Shown in pieces: positions 21,000 to 31,121 of a DNA stretch of 34,100 bases. The translations under genes were made by a program, and so were the position numbers. Position 1 is the first letter of the stretch; each line of letters begins with the position of its first letter. The notes beneath the pieces were generated by a model, which saw only the letters and a list, made by a program, of their open reading frames with translations, did not search any database and was not told the origin of the DNA. The stretch lies in contig JANQGT010000004.1 in the NCBI GenBank assembly GCA_028277205.1, positions 104,348-138,447 on the forward strand, in the 5' to 3' direction. The DNA is from Candidatus Altimarinota bacterium (GTDB taxonomy: Bacteria; Patescibacteriota; Gracilibacteria; BD1-5; UBA2023).

Positions 21000-21416
21000 T
21001 TATCTCCAAATCGGTAATCAATCATTTCATTCGTTGTACGTGTAAGTAATCATGTGAGTCAAAGAATTTCTATCTCCAGGAACAAAAATCTCCCAAAAGA
21101 CCATCCGCAAATTGACACGAAAATTATATGGATATAATCAGCCAAAGATTTTGTACTGTATCGGCACGTATAGTTTGTCATGAAAAATACATGAGTCTTC
21201 AATGCTTCGAAAGGAAGCGCTCATTTGCAAAAATTGAAATCGTATACGATTCGGATGTTTCGGACGCATCTGGGAGAGCGTTTTTAGCGAATTTTTCATT
21301 TGTTTGAGATCATGACAGCCTTTAGCTCACGAATATTCACTCCTGAAGAAAGGTTTGTTCTTTTCGAGTGACAAAGCAGCAAATTCGCCATCTTCTCTCC
21401 CACTTTCCTCCACCAT
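21000..21416 (-). CDS. Hypothetical AT-rich ORF (up to 138 aa, absent from ORF track); C-terminus vaguely RelE/ParE-like
   Basis: MVEESGREDGEFAALSLEKNKPFFRSEYSGAKGCHDLKQMKNSLKTLSQMRPKHPNRIRFQFLQMSASFRSIEDSCIFHDKLYVPIQYKIFGGLYPYNFRVNLRMVFWEIFVPGDRNSLTHMITYTYNEGNDGLPIWR*; four TGA codons; start uncertain. Confidence 0.4.
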
Positions 21417-21831
21417 GAAAAAGCCCTCCGTCTATTTTTGACACTCGCTCACATTCGCGCCCGATGACTACGTCGAGCGCATGCAGCATATCCGCGATTC
21501 GCTTCGGGAGCATTTCGAGATTCTCGAATTTCAGGGACTATATAGGGGTACCGCCGAGGATGTCTATCATCGGGATATCTCGCACGTGATCGCATGCGAG
21601 ATATTCATCGCGGACTGTACCTATCCGGCACTCGGTCTCGGGATGGAGATCCAGCAGGCAAATCTCGTCAATAAACCCATGCTCATCCTGCGCGAAAAGG
21701 GTGCGCAAGTCTCCAGGATGGTACTCGGCATACCAAATCCGCACGCTCGCTTCGCAGAGTACGAGTCTCCGGAAGAAGCCCTGAAATGCATCATGAATTT
21801 TTACGATATACTCCCAAAAAATGGCAAATAA
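21415..21831 (+). CDS. Nucleoside 2-deoxyribosyltransferase-like protein
   Basis: MKKPSVYFG(TGA)HSLTFAPDDYVERMQHIRDSLREHFEILEFQGLYRGTAEDVYHRDISHVIACEIFIADCTYPALGLGMEIQQANLVNKPMLILREKG... Confidence 0.6.
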
Positions 21832-22162
21832 ACACGGACTGAAAGGCAGCATCGTCAAAAAACAAGCGGCGGCGAGAAAACTCGCCAAGCACAAAAAGCG
21901 CGCCGCACAGACCTACATCGGAAACGAAAATCCGCAAACACGAGCGAATACGAGCTATAAACAACGGATTCGCTACCTCGAAAACAAGCAAAATTTTCCA
22001 AAGCGGCGACTACCCACGAAAAAAGTGGAGTCCCTCGTAGAGCTCGGGATCATTGACGAGCGCGGATTTTTTCGTCGGGGAAAAAAGCGAAACTACCTGA
22101 CAGGCAGCATGGTGGACGAGCGCGGACTCGACTACTACGGCATGCCGAGAGCGAGAGAGTAG
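21821..22162 (+). CDS. Small basic hypothetical protein
   Basis: MANKHGLKGSIVKKQAAARKLAKHKKRAAQTYIGNENPQTRANTSYKQRIRYLENKQNFPKRRLPTKKVESLVELGIIDERGFFRRGKKRNYLTGSMVDERGLDYYGMPRARE; start overlaps the previous gene by 11 nt; TAG stop. Confidence 0.7.
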   Translation: MANKHGLKGSIVKKQAAARKLAKHKKRAAQTYIGNENPQTRANTSYKQRIRYLENKQNFPKRRLPTKKVESLVELGIIDERGFFRRGKKRNYLTGSMVDERGLDYYGMPRARE

Positions 22163-22342
22163 TGTTTTTTGCCATATCTCAATCAGTGGTAAAATTACGA
22201 TTTTGCGACGAATATCGGCGCAGCGCATAGAGGAAAATCACACCTCACGATGAGACTATGCGACTTGCTTGCGTTTTATCGCGAAAACGGTACACTGATC
22301 ACCTCGATAAAGTCGCATTATTATATTTTCAGCATTTTAGCT

Positions 22343-22837
22343 ATGAATCGACACACGCTCATCCTCGTCGGACTCGCCTACGTCGCCGGAGTATACATCG
22401 CGACACGCTACCGATCCGAGCATGGAAATTCCGAGCTAAAGCCGCTTTGAGCGCGCGAATTTTCAGACGAGTTTTTGCGCATCCATCGGGATGCATGTGC
22501 CGAGCTCGAAGAGCAAGAGTTTTCCAAAGACGTCCGAAAAAAGCTGCGAGACTATATGGATGAGCTCTCAAAAGAAGTCGCAAATTTTCAAGATGAAGCA
22601 AAGACGAAAATGGAAGCCTATCGCGGAAAAGGCATGGAAAAACTCGAAGAAGCGGAAGCGGAGCTGCGCGCACTGTACGAGCGCCGGCGAGAGCTCCTAG
22701 AGGATGCGCGACACACGGCGGGAGAGTATCTCGCCGAGGCGAAACATCGCGGTCAGCGCGCGTGGGACGACGCCCTGCGTTCGCTCGATCGTCAGTACGA
22801 TCACCTCAGAAATGAGCTGTCCCGCCTCATGCGATAG
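22343..22837 (+). CDS. Membrane-anchored coiled-coil protein
   Basis: MNRHTLILVGLAYVAGVYIATRYRSEHGNSELKPLG(TGA 22448)AREFSDEFLRIHRDACAELEEQEFSKDVRKKLRDYMDELSKEVANFQDEAKTKMEAYRGKGMEKLEEAEAELRALYERRRELLEDARHTAGEYLAEAKHRGQRAWDDALRSLDRQYDHLRNELSRLMR*. Confidence 0.8.
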
Positions 22838-22865
22838 CCACTCATGAAATCCTAAATCACACTCT

Positions 22866-23462
22866 ATGCCGCACGAACCACGCGACACCGATACGGCTGT
22901 GTCAGCCGATATCGGGCTCGAGGATATCGAAACACTCACCGAGTCGCTCTCGGAAAGCGAATCACCCGAAAACGCCATCCAAATCCGCGAACTGCAGGAG
23001 CAGCTTGCGCGTGCGCAGGCGGACTATCGAAATCTCGTCAAGCGTACCGAACAGGAACGTGCCGACATGGGACGATACGCAGTCGCGAGCGTCGCAAAAA
23101 AATTTTTGTCTATGGTCGATGATCTGGAGCGCGCGCTCGCCACAGTGCCCGAGGCGATAGCAGGCGGGGAGTGGATACGCGGGATCGAGGCGATGCACGC
23201 AAAGCTCGTACGCGAGCTGGGATCGCTTGAGATCATGGCATTCGACTCCGTGGGATCCATCGTGGACGAGCGCTACCACGAGGCTCTGTCGCGCGGTCCC
23301 GGTCCCGCCGGGACGGTCGTCTCGGAGTTTGAGCGATGATATATGCTCGGCGACAGTGTCCTGCGTCATGCGAAAGTCGTCGTCGGATCTGACGAAATAT
23401 CGACAAGTCCGGAGACAACGAGCACTCCAACAGCGGATGAATCCGACAGTACGGGAAAATAG
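22866..23462 (+). CDS. grpE: Nucleotide exchange factor GrpE
   Basis: LQEQLARAQADYRNLVKRTEQERADMGRYAVASVAKKFLSMVDDLERAL...GIEAMHAKLVRELGSLEIMAFDSVGSIVDERYHEALSRGPGPAGTVVSEFERGYMLGDSVLRHAKVVVG... (TGA 23337 = Gly); TAG stop. Confidence 0.92.
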
Positions 23463-23719
23463 TGACTGCTCGAATTGCATTCAGTGAGCGGTGAAGATCT
23501 CCGACTTTATGATTTGACTCAAAGATATCGAATTTTCCAAAAGAGCACGAACCACAAACAAAGCGTATTTTAGAAAGTACGAAAAGGGCTTTGAGCGTCG
23601 TTGATGATTTTCAGAAAGCGTGAAATACGATCGCTGATCATGAGGCTGTATCCACGCCGAAATCATGAAGCTTTCAACTCGCAGCATGATACCCCCAGCC
23701 GGCAGGCAGGGAGTATCGT

Positions 23720-23751
23720 AAACATCCAAAGCTGAAACGCTTTGGATGTTT
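23720..23751. terminator. Perfect 13-bp inverted repeat, terminator-like
   Basis: AAACATCCAAAGC-tgaaac-GCTTTGGATGTTT; about 260 bp past the grpE stop. Confidence 0.6.
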
Positions 23752-24087
23752 CTATCTCAGGCTTTGTTTGTCCGGAATCTTCTTTTGTTTGGTGTTTTGC
23801 ATATGCATATATTCGGATAGTGTTTTCATGTACGTTGTTTATGAAAATATTTTCGGGGATGATAGCTTGATAATAAGAATACTGTGATGACTGCAGCATA
23901 TATAGATGCAATTGCTTTGTCGGTGTGATTTCATATGCTTCCTGCTGTTATCTCATCTAAGCCCCAGCCGGGAGGGAGGGTTTTTTTGGGGGGGGGATAA
24001 AAAATAAACTTGCATATTTGTATTTTCGAGTACTATTTCCTGCGCTTTCGTATTCAAGCGAGGCGATATTTTTTCCCTACCGTTTCC

Positions 24088-24315
24088 ATGAAAAAGGACA
24101 TTCATCCGAAATTTTTCAAACAGACGACGGTCATTTGTTCCTGCGGACACACGTTTGTGACCGGGAGTACCATCGACGGCGAGATCCGCGTGGAGACCTG
24201 CCGAAACTGTCATCCGTTTTATACCGGTGAGAGTCGTATCCTGAAAACAAGCTCCGTCGACAAATTTTACGCGCGGCAAAAAAAGACCGAGCAGATACAG
24301 CAAGAAGCCGTATAG
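24088..24315 (+). CDS. rpmE: 50S ribosomal protein L31
   Basis: MKKDIHPKFFKQTTVICSCGHTFVTGSTIDGEIRVETCRNCHPFYTGESRILKTSSVDKFYARQKK. Confidence 0.95.
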   Translation: MKKDIHPKFFKQTTVICSCGHTFVTGSTIDGEIRVETCRNCHPFYTGESRILKTSSVDKFYARQKKTEQIQQEAV

Positions 24316-24324
24316 CCGACAGCC

Positions 24325-24828
24325 ATGAACGAACACGAGCTTTTGGCGCTCCTGAAATCGCTCGACGTCGAGTACGAGTACCATGCGCATCCGGCGGTAT
24401 TCACCTGCGAAGAAGCCCGGGATCACGCGCGAAATATTCCGGGTTTGCATTCGAAAAACCTGTTTTTACGAAACAAGAAAAAGGACTGCTACTATCTCAT
24501 GAGCGTCCAGGCGGACAAGCGCGTGGACATCATGCGCCTCGCGAAAATGATAGGGGAGACGAAACTGTCGTTTGCCTCAAGTGAAGATTTGCTTGAGATT
24601 TTGCAGCTGACTCCCGGATCCGTCACGCCGTTCGGTCTCGTCAATGATCGTGAAAACCGGGTTCGATTTTACCTGGACCGGGATCTGACAGTGGATCGCG
24701 TCGGATTTCATCCGAATGCAAACACTGCGACGCTCGTCATTGACATGCAAAATTTTTCAAAATTTCTCGTGCATACGGGACATACGCGCATCGAGATCGA
24801 CGTACCGGTGCGAGAAATGTCGTCATAG
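24325..24828 (+). CDS. YbaK/ProX-family aminoacyl-tRNA editing protein (prolyl-tRNA editing-like)
   Basis: MNEHELLALLKSLDVEYEYHAHPAVFTCEEARDHARNIPGLHSKNLFLRNKKKDCYYLMSVQADKRVDI...LTPGSVTPFGLVNDRENRVRFYLDRDL...VGFHPNANTATLVI. Confidence 0.85.
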   Translation: MNEHELLALLKSLDVEYEYHAHPAVFTCEEARDHARNIPGLHSKNLFLRNKKKDCYYLMSVQADKRVDIMRLAKMIGETKLSFASSEDLLEILQLTPGSVTPFGLVNDRENRVRFYLDRDLTVDRVGFHPNANTATLVIDMQNFSKFLVHTGHTRIEIDVPVREMSS

Positions 24829-24909
24829 TATCGACGAGCGCGACCGGTTTTCTGGAGTGCGGTACCGGTATTCGTGAAAATGCGGGACATCCAATAACGG
24901 CAGCACGCT

Positions 24910-25938
24910 CTATCCCGTATCCCGCAGCAAAAAGAAATTGAACACCGCGTAGCTCGCCACGAGCAAGAGTACACCGATCGCGATGTAGAGGAGGATATTT
25001 TTCGCTTTTTGCAGGCGATCCTCATTTCCGGCGCTCGTGAGCACGAGAAATCCGGCATAGACGATCAGCAGGACGATGGCGATACTGATAAAGCTATTGA
25101 AAAAATTTATGATCGTGACGGCGATGCGGATCGTGCCAGAGAGATCCGGATCCTCCAGCATACATCGGGACGTACGAAAAAACGTATTGTCCGAGCAGTC
25201 TTCGTCCGGACGTCCGTAGATAGAGACCACGAGCACCTCGGATACTTTGACGATGATGAATCCGAGGATAGCATAGAAAATCTCCACGCGCCCCTTTTTC
25301 GCCTCCTCATTGTCCTGACTCGTAAAGGTGATGCGAAAAAACGAATAAAACGCAAACCCGAGAAAGAGAAACGACGCAAGCGTCTGCAGCAGCGACGTAA
25401 ACGGATTGACGATTTCCACGAGGATCTGGTATGCCGAGTAGCCCCCGGCGCGACCGATATCACGACCATACAGAGAAAAAGCAATCGAGTACGCGCTCTG
25501 CATGATGACGATGGCGACGGTCGTCCAGATGATATTGGCACGCCATTTTTTCAGATCATCCTCGGTCCCATTGCTAAAGAGGATCATGAACACCCCGACA
25601 AAGAGGTAAATGACCGCGATGAGCACTGCGAGATTTTTCATATCGCGCGCGAGCTGTAGCAAAAAGTCTCGCGATCCGTACGCGCCGGAGCGACGAATGT
25701 CAAAAAAATAGTGATTGAATCGACTCTCGAATTCGTCGATATAGCTGTCTTTCGCAGAGCTTCGGGGTGGAGCATCCTCCAGATCGAGATCGCGGGTGGT
25801 CGGCGGCGTCCTAGCACCAAACTCGAAATCTATCTGCGCAAAGGCGTCCGAGACCGGTATCCAGAGTCCGGCGAGAGCGCACAATCCGAGAACAGTGAGA
25901 CGAGAAAGAGAGGCGATCATGGAAAGAGAAGTAGTCAC
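24910..25938 (-). CDS. Multi-spanning membrane protein with signal peptide, type IV secretion-like inner-membrane component
   Basis: SP then KNLAVLIAVIYLFVGVFMILFSNGTEDDLKKWRANIIWTTVAIVIMQSAYSIAF...IAVTIINFFNSFISIAIVLLIVYAGFLVLTSAGNEDRLQKAKNILLYIAIGVLLLVASYAVFNFFLL; VirB2/TrbC-like helix-loop-helix spacing; TAG stop. Confidence 0.65.
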   Translation of the reverse strand: MTTSLSMIASLSRLTVLGLCALAGLWIPVSDAFAQIDFEFGARTPPTTRDLDLEDAPPRSSAKDSYIDEFESRFNHYFFDIRRSGAYGSRDFLLQLARDMKNLAVLIAVIYLFVGVFMILFSNGTEDDLKKWRANIIWTTVAIVIMQSAYSIAFSLYGRDIGRAGGYSAYQILVEIVNPFTSLLQTLASFLFLGFAFYSFFRITFTSQDNEEAKKGRVEIFYAILGFIIVKVSEVLVVSIYGRPDEDCSDNTFFRTSRCMLEDPDLSGTIRIAVTIINFFNSFISIAIVLLIVYAGFLVLTSAGNEDRLQKAKNILLYIAIGVLLLVASYAVFNFFLLRDTG

Positions 25939-25945
25939 AAAATGG

Positions 25946-28900
25946 CTATGCGGACGGAGTCAGACCGATGCGCGCCTCGATTTCCATATCGACGTACTCC
26001 TTTTTTCGACCGTGGGCGACGCGGGAGTATTCCTTTATGATGCGGGCGACATCGGTATTTTTATAGGTATTGTCCCAGATGGTTTTCATGTCAAACGGGC
26101 GCGAGGAGGCATTGTCGATATTGAGCTTGACGTATGTCGTAAAGTTTGCGATGCTGATAATATCCTGCTGCGAGAGGACGGGCGCGTATTCTTTTTCGAG
26201 GTATTCGGCATCCTCCGCACCGACCTTGAAGCTCATGATCGTCCCCGCGTTTCCGAATACGGCATCCTTTATGGACGGCTTTCCGCCGCTGTGGGGATCC
26301 TGTCCGCCGATCTGCGCGATAAACTGGTGCGCCATGATGAGTGCGAGACGGTATTTTCGTGCCTCGGAGAGGATCTCGCCAAATGTGTCCGTGGCAAAAT
26401 TTTGAAACTCGTCGACGTAGAGATAGAAATCCTTTCGGTCTTTCTCGGGCATATCGGCGCGACTCATCGCCGCCATGTTGATTTTGGAGACAAAGATAAG
26501 CCCCAGAAGTTGCGCATTGAGATCTCCGATGAGTCCCTTCGAGAGATTGACCATGAGGACTTTTTGATTGTCCATGATCTCTCGAAAATTGAACGCGCTC
26601 TTTGGCTGACCGATGATATTTCGGACAGTGGTATTGGTGATAAATGGTCCGAACTTCGCCGAAAAATACGGAATGATTTCCTGTTTTTCCCGATCTCCGG
26701 TGCTCGCGTATTCATGCTCCCAAAATGACTTGACGACCGGATTTGTGACCTTTGCGACCTTTCGTCGCATAAACGCCTCATCCGCGAAAATGCGCGGAAC
26801 GTCGATGATGGTCGCCCCCTCTTCTTCGTCTTCCATGAGGGTCAGCGCCCCATTTCGAAAATAGTGCTGCAGTCGCGGACCAAATATTTCTTCGTCGAAA
26901 ATCTTTATAAAAATGCTCGTGGCATCGAGCGCCGCACGGTCTCGCTCGATCGCTTTTTGCACGGGATCGTCGGAGATGACCTCCAGGATATTCATCCCCA
27001 TGGGACGCTCGTAGTCTCCGGGGTTGAAGACGATGACGTCTTTCGCCCGCTCCTTTGGTGTGAAAGCGAGGATATCCTCCACGAGATCGCCGTGCGGATC
27101 GACGACGCCGAGTCCCTCGCCATTCCAGAGATCCTGACGCGCCAGATACCCGACGAAGACCGACTTTCCTCATCCGGATTTTCCGATGATATAGTGGTGT
27201 CGTCCGCGATCTTTTTTGGAAAAGTATATGGGTGTTTTGGTGCTCCGATACTCATTCCACCCCATCAGTACGCCATCGCGATACAGCGGAAATCCGCCGA
27301 AGTGCCGGTGATGCTCTTTTTTCACGGGCATTTTTCCGGGGTCTTTCGGCTTACCTTTCATAGCTCAGTCGGTGTGGATCTCCACCGCCTCGTCAGTGGT
27401 CGTGATAAAACTGCGATGTTCATCCCGGACGAGATTGCTGTTTTCATCGACTCGCAGATACGATCCGTCCTCGGTGCGCACGTTTCCGGTGCTATCGCGC
27501 TCGTAGTCCTCCATGATGAGCGGATCGTTCATCTTCTTCAGATTTGGAGGGATCGGGAGCATTTTGTACTCGAGCCAGCGGATGAGCGGCGAGCGATTGT
27601 ACGTGATGTCGGGAAAGTGATAGATGGTCGACAGCTCGTCGGATGAATAGTTGCTCTCGTACTGAAAAAATCCCATGAGCCGGTATTTGTACGCGAAATA
27701 CCGAAGCGGCGCGATGATCGGCGCGAAGAGGTCTTCTATCTGGGGGTTGTCGAGTTTGTTGTTGTATTCGTCGGTAAAAATGCTCGTGGCAAGTACGAGA
27801 TTATTGAGCGCAGAATCAACCTTTTCCGGATCCTCACTCGCGACCAGGATCCGAAATGCGCCACAGTACGACGGCTGTCCCGCTGCCTCTCCGACGGCTT
27901 TATGAGACTCTTGTTCCGCTTGGTTGAATATTTTATACGCATCACCGTCGCTCGCACCGGGATGATTGTTTCATGAGCTCATGCTCTGCATCGCCCCCTC
28001 ACTGTCGACGAAAAACTGCATGATCCAGTATACAGGCGCAAATATTGTTCCGATGACATTCCAGATATTTCCGTATCCCTTTTTATAGTTTCCTTTTGCG
28101 ACCAGTCCCGCCGCCGCTTTGGCATGCCGGTTCCAGCTTGCACCGACCGGTTTCAGGACGATCTGCACCACCGCTTTGTCTCCCGGATTGAGTCCACCGA
28201 AAGCGTTTGTAAAGCTCGAGAGCGGATCATCTTCGAAGTATTTGAATGTCTTTATGGGATAGATATCGTCGTATTCTTTTGCGACGCTCGCCGCCCGCAG
28301 CGTATATCCGCGCGGCTTGAGGTGAAAATATTTTTCCTTTGGGATCTCACGCACCTCGGCATCGGGGTAGTTTGCCGTCACCTGCTGGACGATGATGGAC
28401 CGGTACGACCGGTACGACACGACGAAAAAATGCACCTGCCCCTCGTCGTACACGAGCTCCAGACTCATCTTTGAGTGCTGGAAAATAAAATCCATGATCG
28501 TCTCGAAAAAGGTGATGGCACTGATTTTGTGCAGCCCTTTGTAGACGATGGACATGATCCCCACTTTTTCCTTGAAGTCTTTTTTCGTCTCGCGCTCTTT
28601 GTCGAGCTTCGAGTCGGCACGGGGGAGTGTGACTTTCAGGTAGACGAGATCCTTTGCGGCATACAGCTCAAATGCGAAACGCACAAGTTTGAGAAATACG
28701 TACGTGGCGATGACGACGACGATGAGCGTCCCCAGAAATCCGAGAAACTCCAGAAACATGCCGCCGATATCCCACGACCCCTCGTCGCCGGAGTCGGGCT
28801 GGCGCTGCTCGGTGGTAGTACCGGTTTGATTTTCCGCGGAGCGCGTCCGGACGATCTGCGCGGATGCGTCGGGAATGAATTCGAACATAGAAATATCCAT
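25946..28900 (-). CDS. About 984-aa membrane-tethered VirD4/TraC-like type IV secretion ATPase
   Basis: Four track ORFs share one frame joined by TGA at 27971, 27365 and 27170; HYIIGKSG-G(TGA)-GKSVFVGYLARQDLWNGEGLGVVDPHGDLVEDILAF...DFYLYVDEFQNFATDTFGEILSEARKYRLALIMAHQFIAQ...; N-terminal TM helix FLGTLIVVVIATYVFLKLV. Confidence 0.88.
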
Positions 28901-29000
28901 ACGAAAATTTTGTCTCTCGCCACAAGCGTAGCATATTTTTCGGATGCGCGCAAAAGTCGGCTTGTCATTCTCAATGACAATCGAATTATAAATTCCACCG

Positions 29001-29027
29001 AAAAACCACCGGTTTACTAACCGGTGG
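29001..29027 (-). terminator. Perfect 9-bp stem hairpin with A/T tract
   Basis: Plus AAAAA-CCACCGGTT-tact-AACCGGTGG; on the minus strand the stem is followed by TTTTT. Confidence 0.5.
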
Positions 29028-29365
29028 ATGGAGAGTATCCGAATGATAGTGAGGACGAATGTAATTCAAGAGCGCATGCAATCATGAAAAAAGGCATGTA
29101 CAGAAAATACGTACACGCAATTTTCTCGCACGAAAAAAGTATTTTTGTAGAGTACGACTGCCTGCGATAAAGGTCCCATCATCACAAAGCAGTCAATGAA
29201 ATGAAAGGAATACGACACTCTTTTCACGAGTCGTTTCGCAATTATGTATCGAGAAAATCGTAAAACCTCCTCTTTTCAGAGCAATTCACTATGAGGAGCT
29301 TTTTCCGATTGTATTCTCGTAAATCACGCTATAATCATTTTTCTCAACTTCGTAAGTATCTCGCA

Positions 29366-30919
29366 ATGTTTTCGCGCATCTACTCCGTCGCCATGCGCGG
29401 ACTGTCGGGAGTACAGCTCGATATCGAGGCGGATATCGCACGGGGACTGCCGGCATTTTCCATCGTGGGACTGCCGGATCTGGCGACGCAGGAGAGCCGG
29501 GAGCGGGTGCGCTCTGCTATCAAAAACAGCGGCTATGAATTTCCCATCGCGCGCATCACGGTCAATCTGGCACCCGCCGACGTACGCAAAAAAGGGGCAT
29601 TTGATCTGCCGATAGCCCTCGCACTGCTCGCGCGGCAGCGAGACTTTTCACAAAAACTCCTGGATACGAGCCTCTTTCTGGGAGAGCTCGCACTCGACGG
29701 CACGCTTCGATCGGTCGCGAGCGTATTGCCGTCTGCCATTTTTGCGCGGGAGCAGGGATTTGCTCGCATATTCGTCCCGGCGGGAAATGCGCGCGAGGCG
29801 GCGATGATCCCCGATATCGACGTCGTCTGAGTCGAGACGCTCTCGCAGGCGGTGGGCATGCTGTCGGAGGATATACCCCTCCGCATCGTAGAAAAAGACA
29901 CGGATATCATCACCTCACTCGCATCACGCACACAGGAGCGTACAGTGGATTTTTCGAGTGTCATCGGACACGAAAGCGCAAAACGCGCCCTCCTGATCGC
30001 GGCAGCATGAGGACACAATATCCTCATGTCCGGACCTCCCGGCAGCGGAAAGACGATGCTCGCCTCCGCATTTGCCGGGATACAGCCTCCCATGCGATTC
30101 GAGGAGATGCTGGATGTCTCGCGTATCTACTCTGTCGCGGGGCTGCTCTGCGATACCAGTCCGCTTATCGCGAGTCGCCCGTTTCGCCGGGTACATCATA
30201 CCGCGAGCGCCGTCAGTATCGTCGGCGGCGGACGCGAGTCGGGACCCGGAGAGATCTCGCTCGCGCATCGGGGCGTACTTTTTTTGGACGAGCTTTTGGA
30301 GTTTGACACCCGCCTGCTGGAGACGCTGCGGCAGCCACTGGAGGACAGCGAGATCACCATCACCCGAGCAAATGCGAGCTGTACCTATCCCGCCAGATTT
30401 CAGCTCGTCGCCGCTATGAATCCGTGTCCGTGCGGCTATCTGGGCGATCCGGAGATCCCCTGTCGCGACTCGCCCCGCGAGGTCGAGCGCTATCGTCGCC
30501 GACTGTCCGGACCTCTCCTCGATCGGATGGACATCGTGCTGCATCTGCCGCGAGTCAAGACCGACGAGATCCGCGATGCACGCGAGGGGGCGAAATCCAG
30601 CTCCTCCGAAGAACTGCGAAACCGTGTCGAGCAAGCCCGTGAAATCCAAGCAAAGCGATTTGAAAATGCATGAATTTTTACCAATAGCGAGATGAAAAAT
30701 ACGCATATCGAAATACACTGCCAGCTCCAGTCGGACAGCGCGGATTTTTTGGATCGGGCGATGCGTCGATTTTCCCTGTCGACGCGCGCGTATTTTCGGC
30801 TCCTGCGTGTGGCGCGTACCATCGCCGACATCGAGGCATGTGAAACCATCACACTCGCACATATCTCCGAAGCACTCTCCTATCGACAATCGTCGGATAT
30901 GGAGCATGAGAGCGGGTAG
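29366..30919 (+). CDS. comM: YifB/ComM-family Mg chelatase-like AAA ATPase
   Basis: MFSRIYSVAMRGLSGVQLDIEADIARGLPAFSIVGLPDLATQESRERVRSAIKNSGYEFP...IAAAGGHNILMSGPPGSGKTMLASAFAG (TGA 30008)...GVLFLDELLEF...AAMNPCPCGYLGD...NAGIFTNSEM (TGA 30671); also TGA 29828; TAG stop. Confidence 0.95.
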
Positions 30920-30970
30920 AGATTTATTGATAATGAGGAGGTTGCTTTCACAACAATTTTATGAGAAAAT

Positions 30971-30988
30971 GGAGTGGTTATTCACTCC
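30971..30988 (+). terminator. Hairpin downstream of comM
   Basis: GGAGTG-gttatt-CACTCC about 50 bp after the comM stop; no strong U-tract. Confidence 0.35.
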
Positions 30989-31014
30989 TCTAAATCCACC
31001 AATGAGAAGATCAG

Positions 31015-31121
31015 AAAGCGAGGATATGAGTTTTCGGGCTCAGAGATTGCAGAGGATTCGGCGACTCCCGCATTGCGCGTAAAGCGAGGATATGACTTTT
31101 CGGGCTCAGAGATTGCAAAGG
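31015..31121. repeat. Two 41-bp direct repeats (39/41 identical) separated by 25 bp
   Basis: aaagcgaggatatgagttttcgggctcagagattgcagagg (31015-31055) and aaagcgaggatatgacttttcgggctcagagattgcaaagg (31081-31121). Confidence 0.9.

Noticed and set aside
20731-21042. Plus ORF MREEMKQHARKNKSPDGGNQGMVGIISKSLPRKLTIYPARIL...
   Set aside because: Crosses a terminator-like hairpin and overlaps alternative minus frames; no recognised motif, so the coding strand cannot be decided.
23481-23911. Minus ORFs 23481..23729 and 23663..23911
   Set aside because: They run through a perfect hairpin and a GC-rich repeat, overlap each other and show no family motif; judged non-coding.
28986-29288. Minus frame open for about 100 codons (reads through TGA) in the comM/T4SS gap
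   Set aside because: No in-frame ATG and only weak alternative starts, spans a terminator-like hairpin; not supported as a CDS.
31015-31121. Possible mini-CRISPR (41-bp repeat, 25-bp spacer)
   Set aside because: Only two repeats and one short spacer, repeat not palindromic, no cas genes; treated as a direct duplication.
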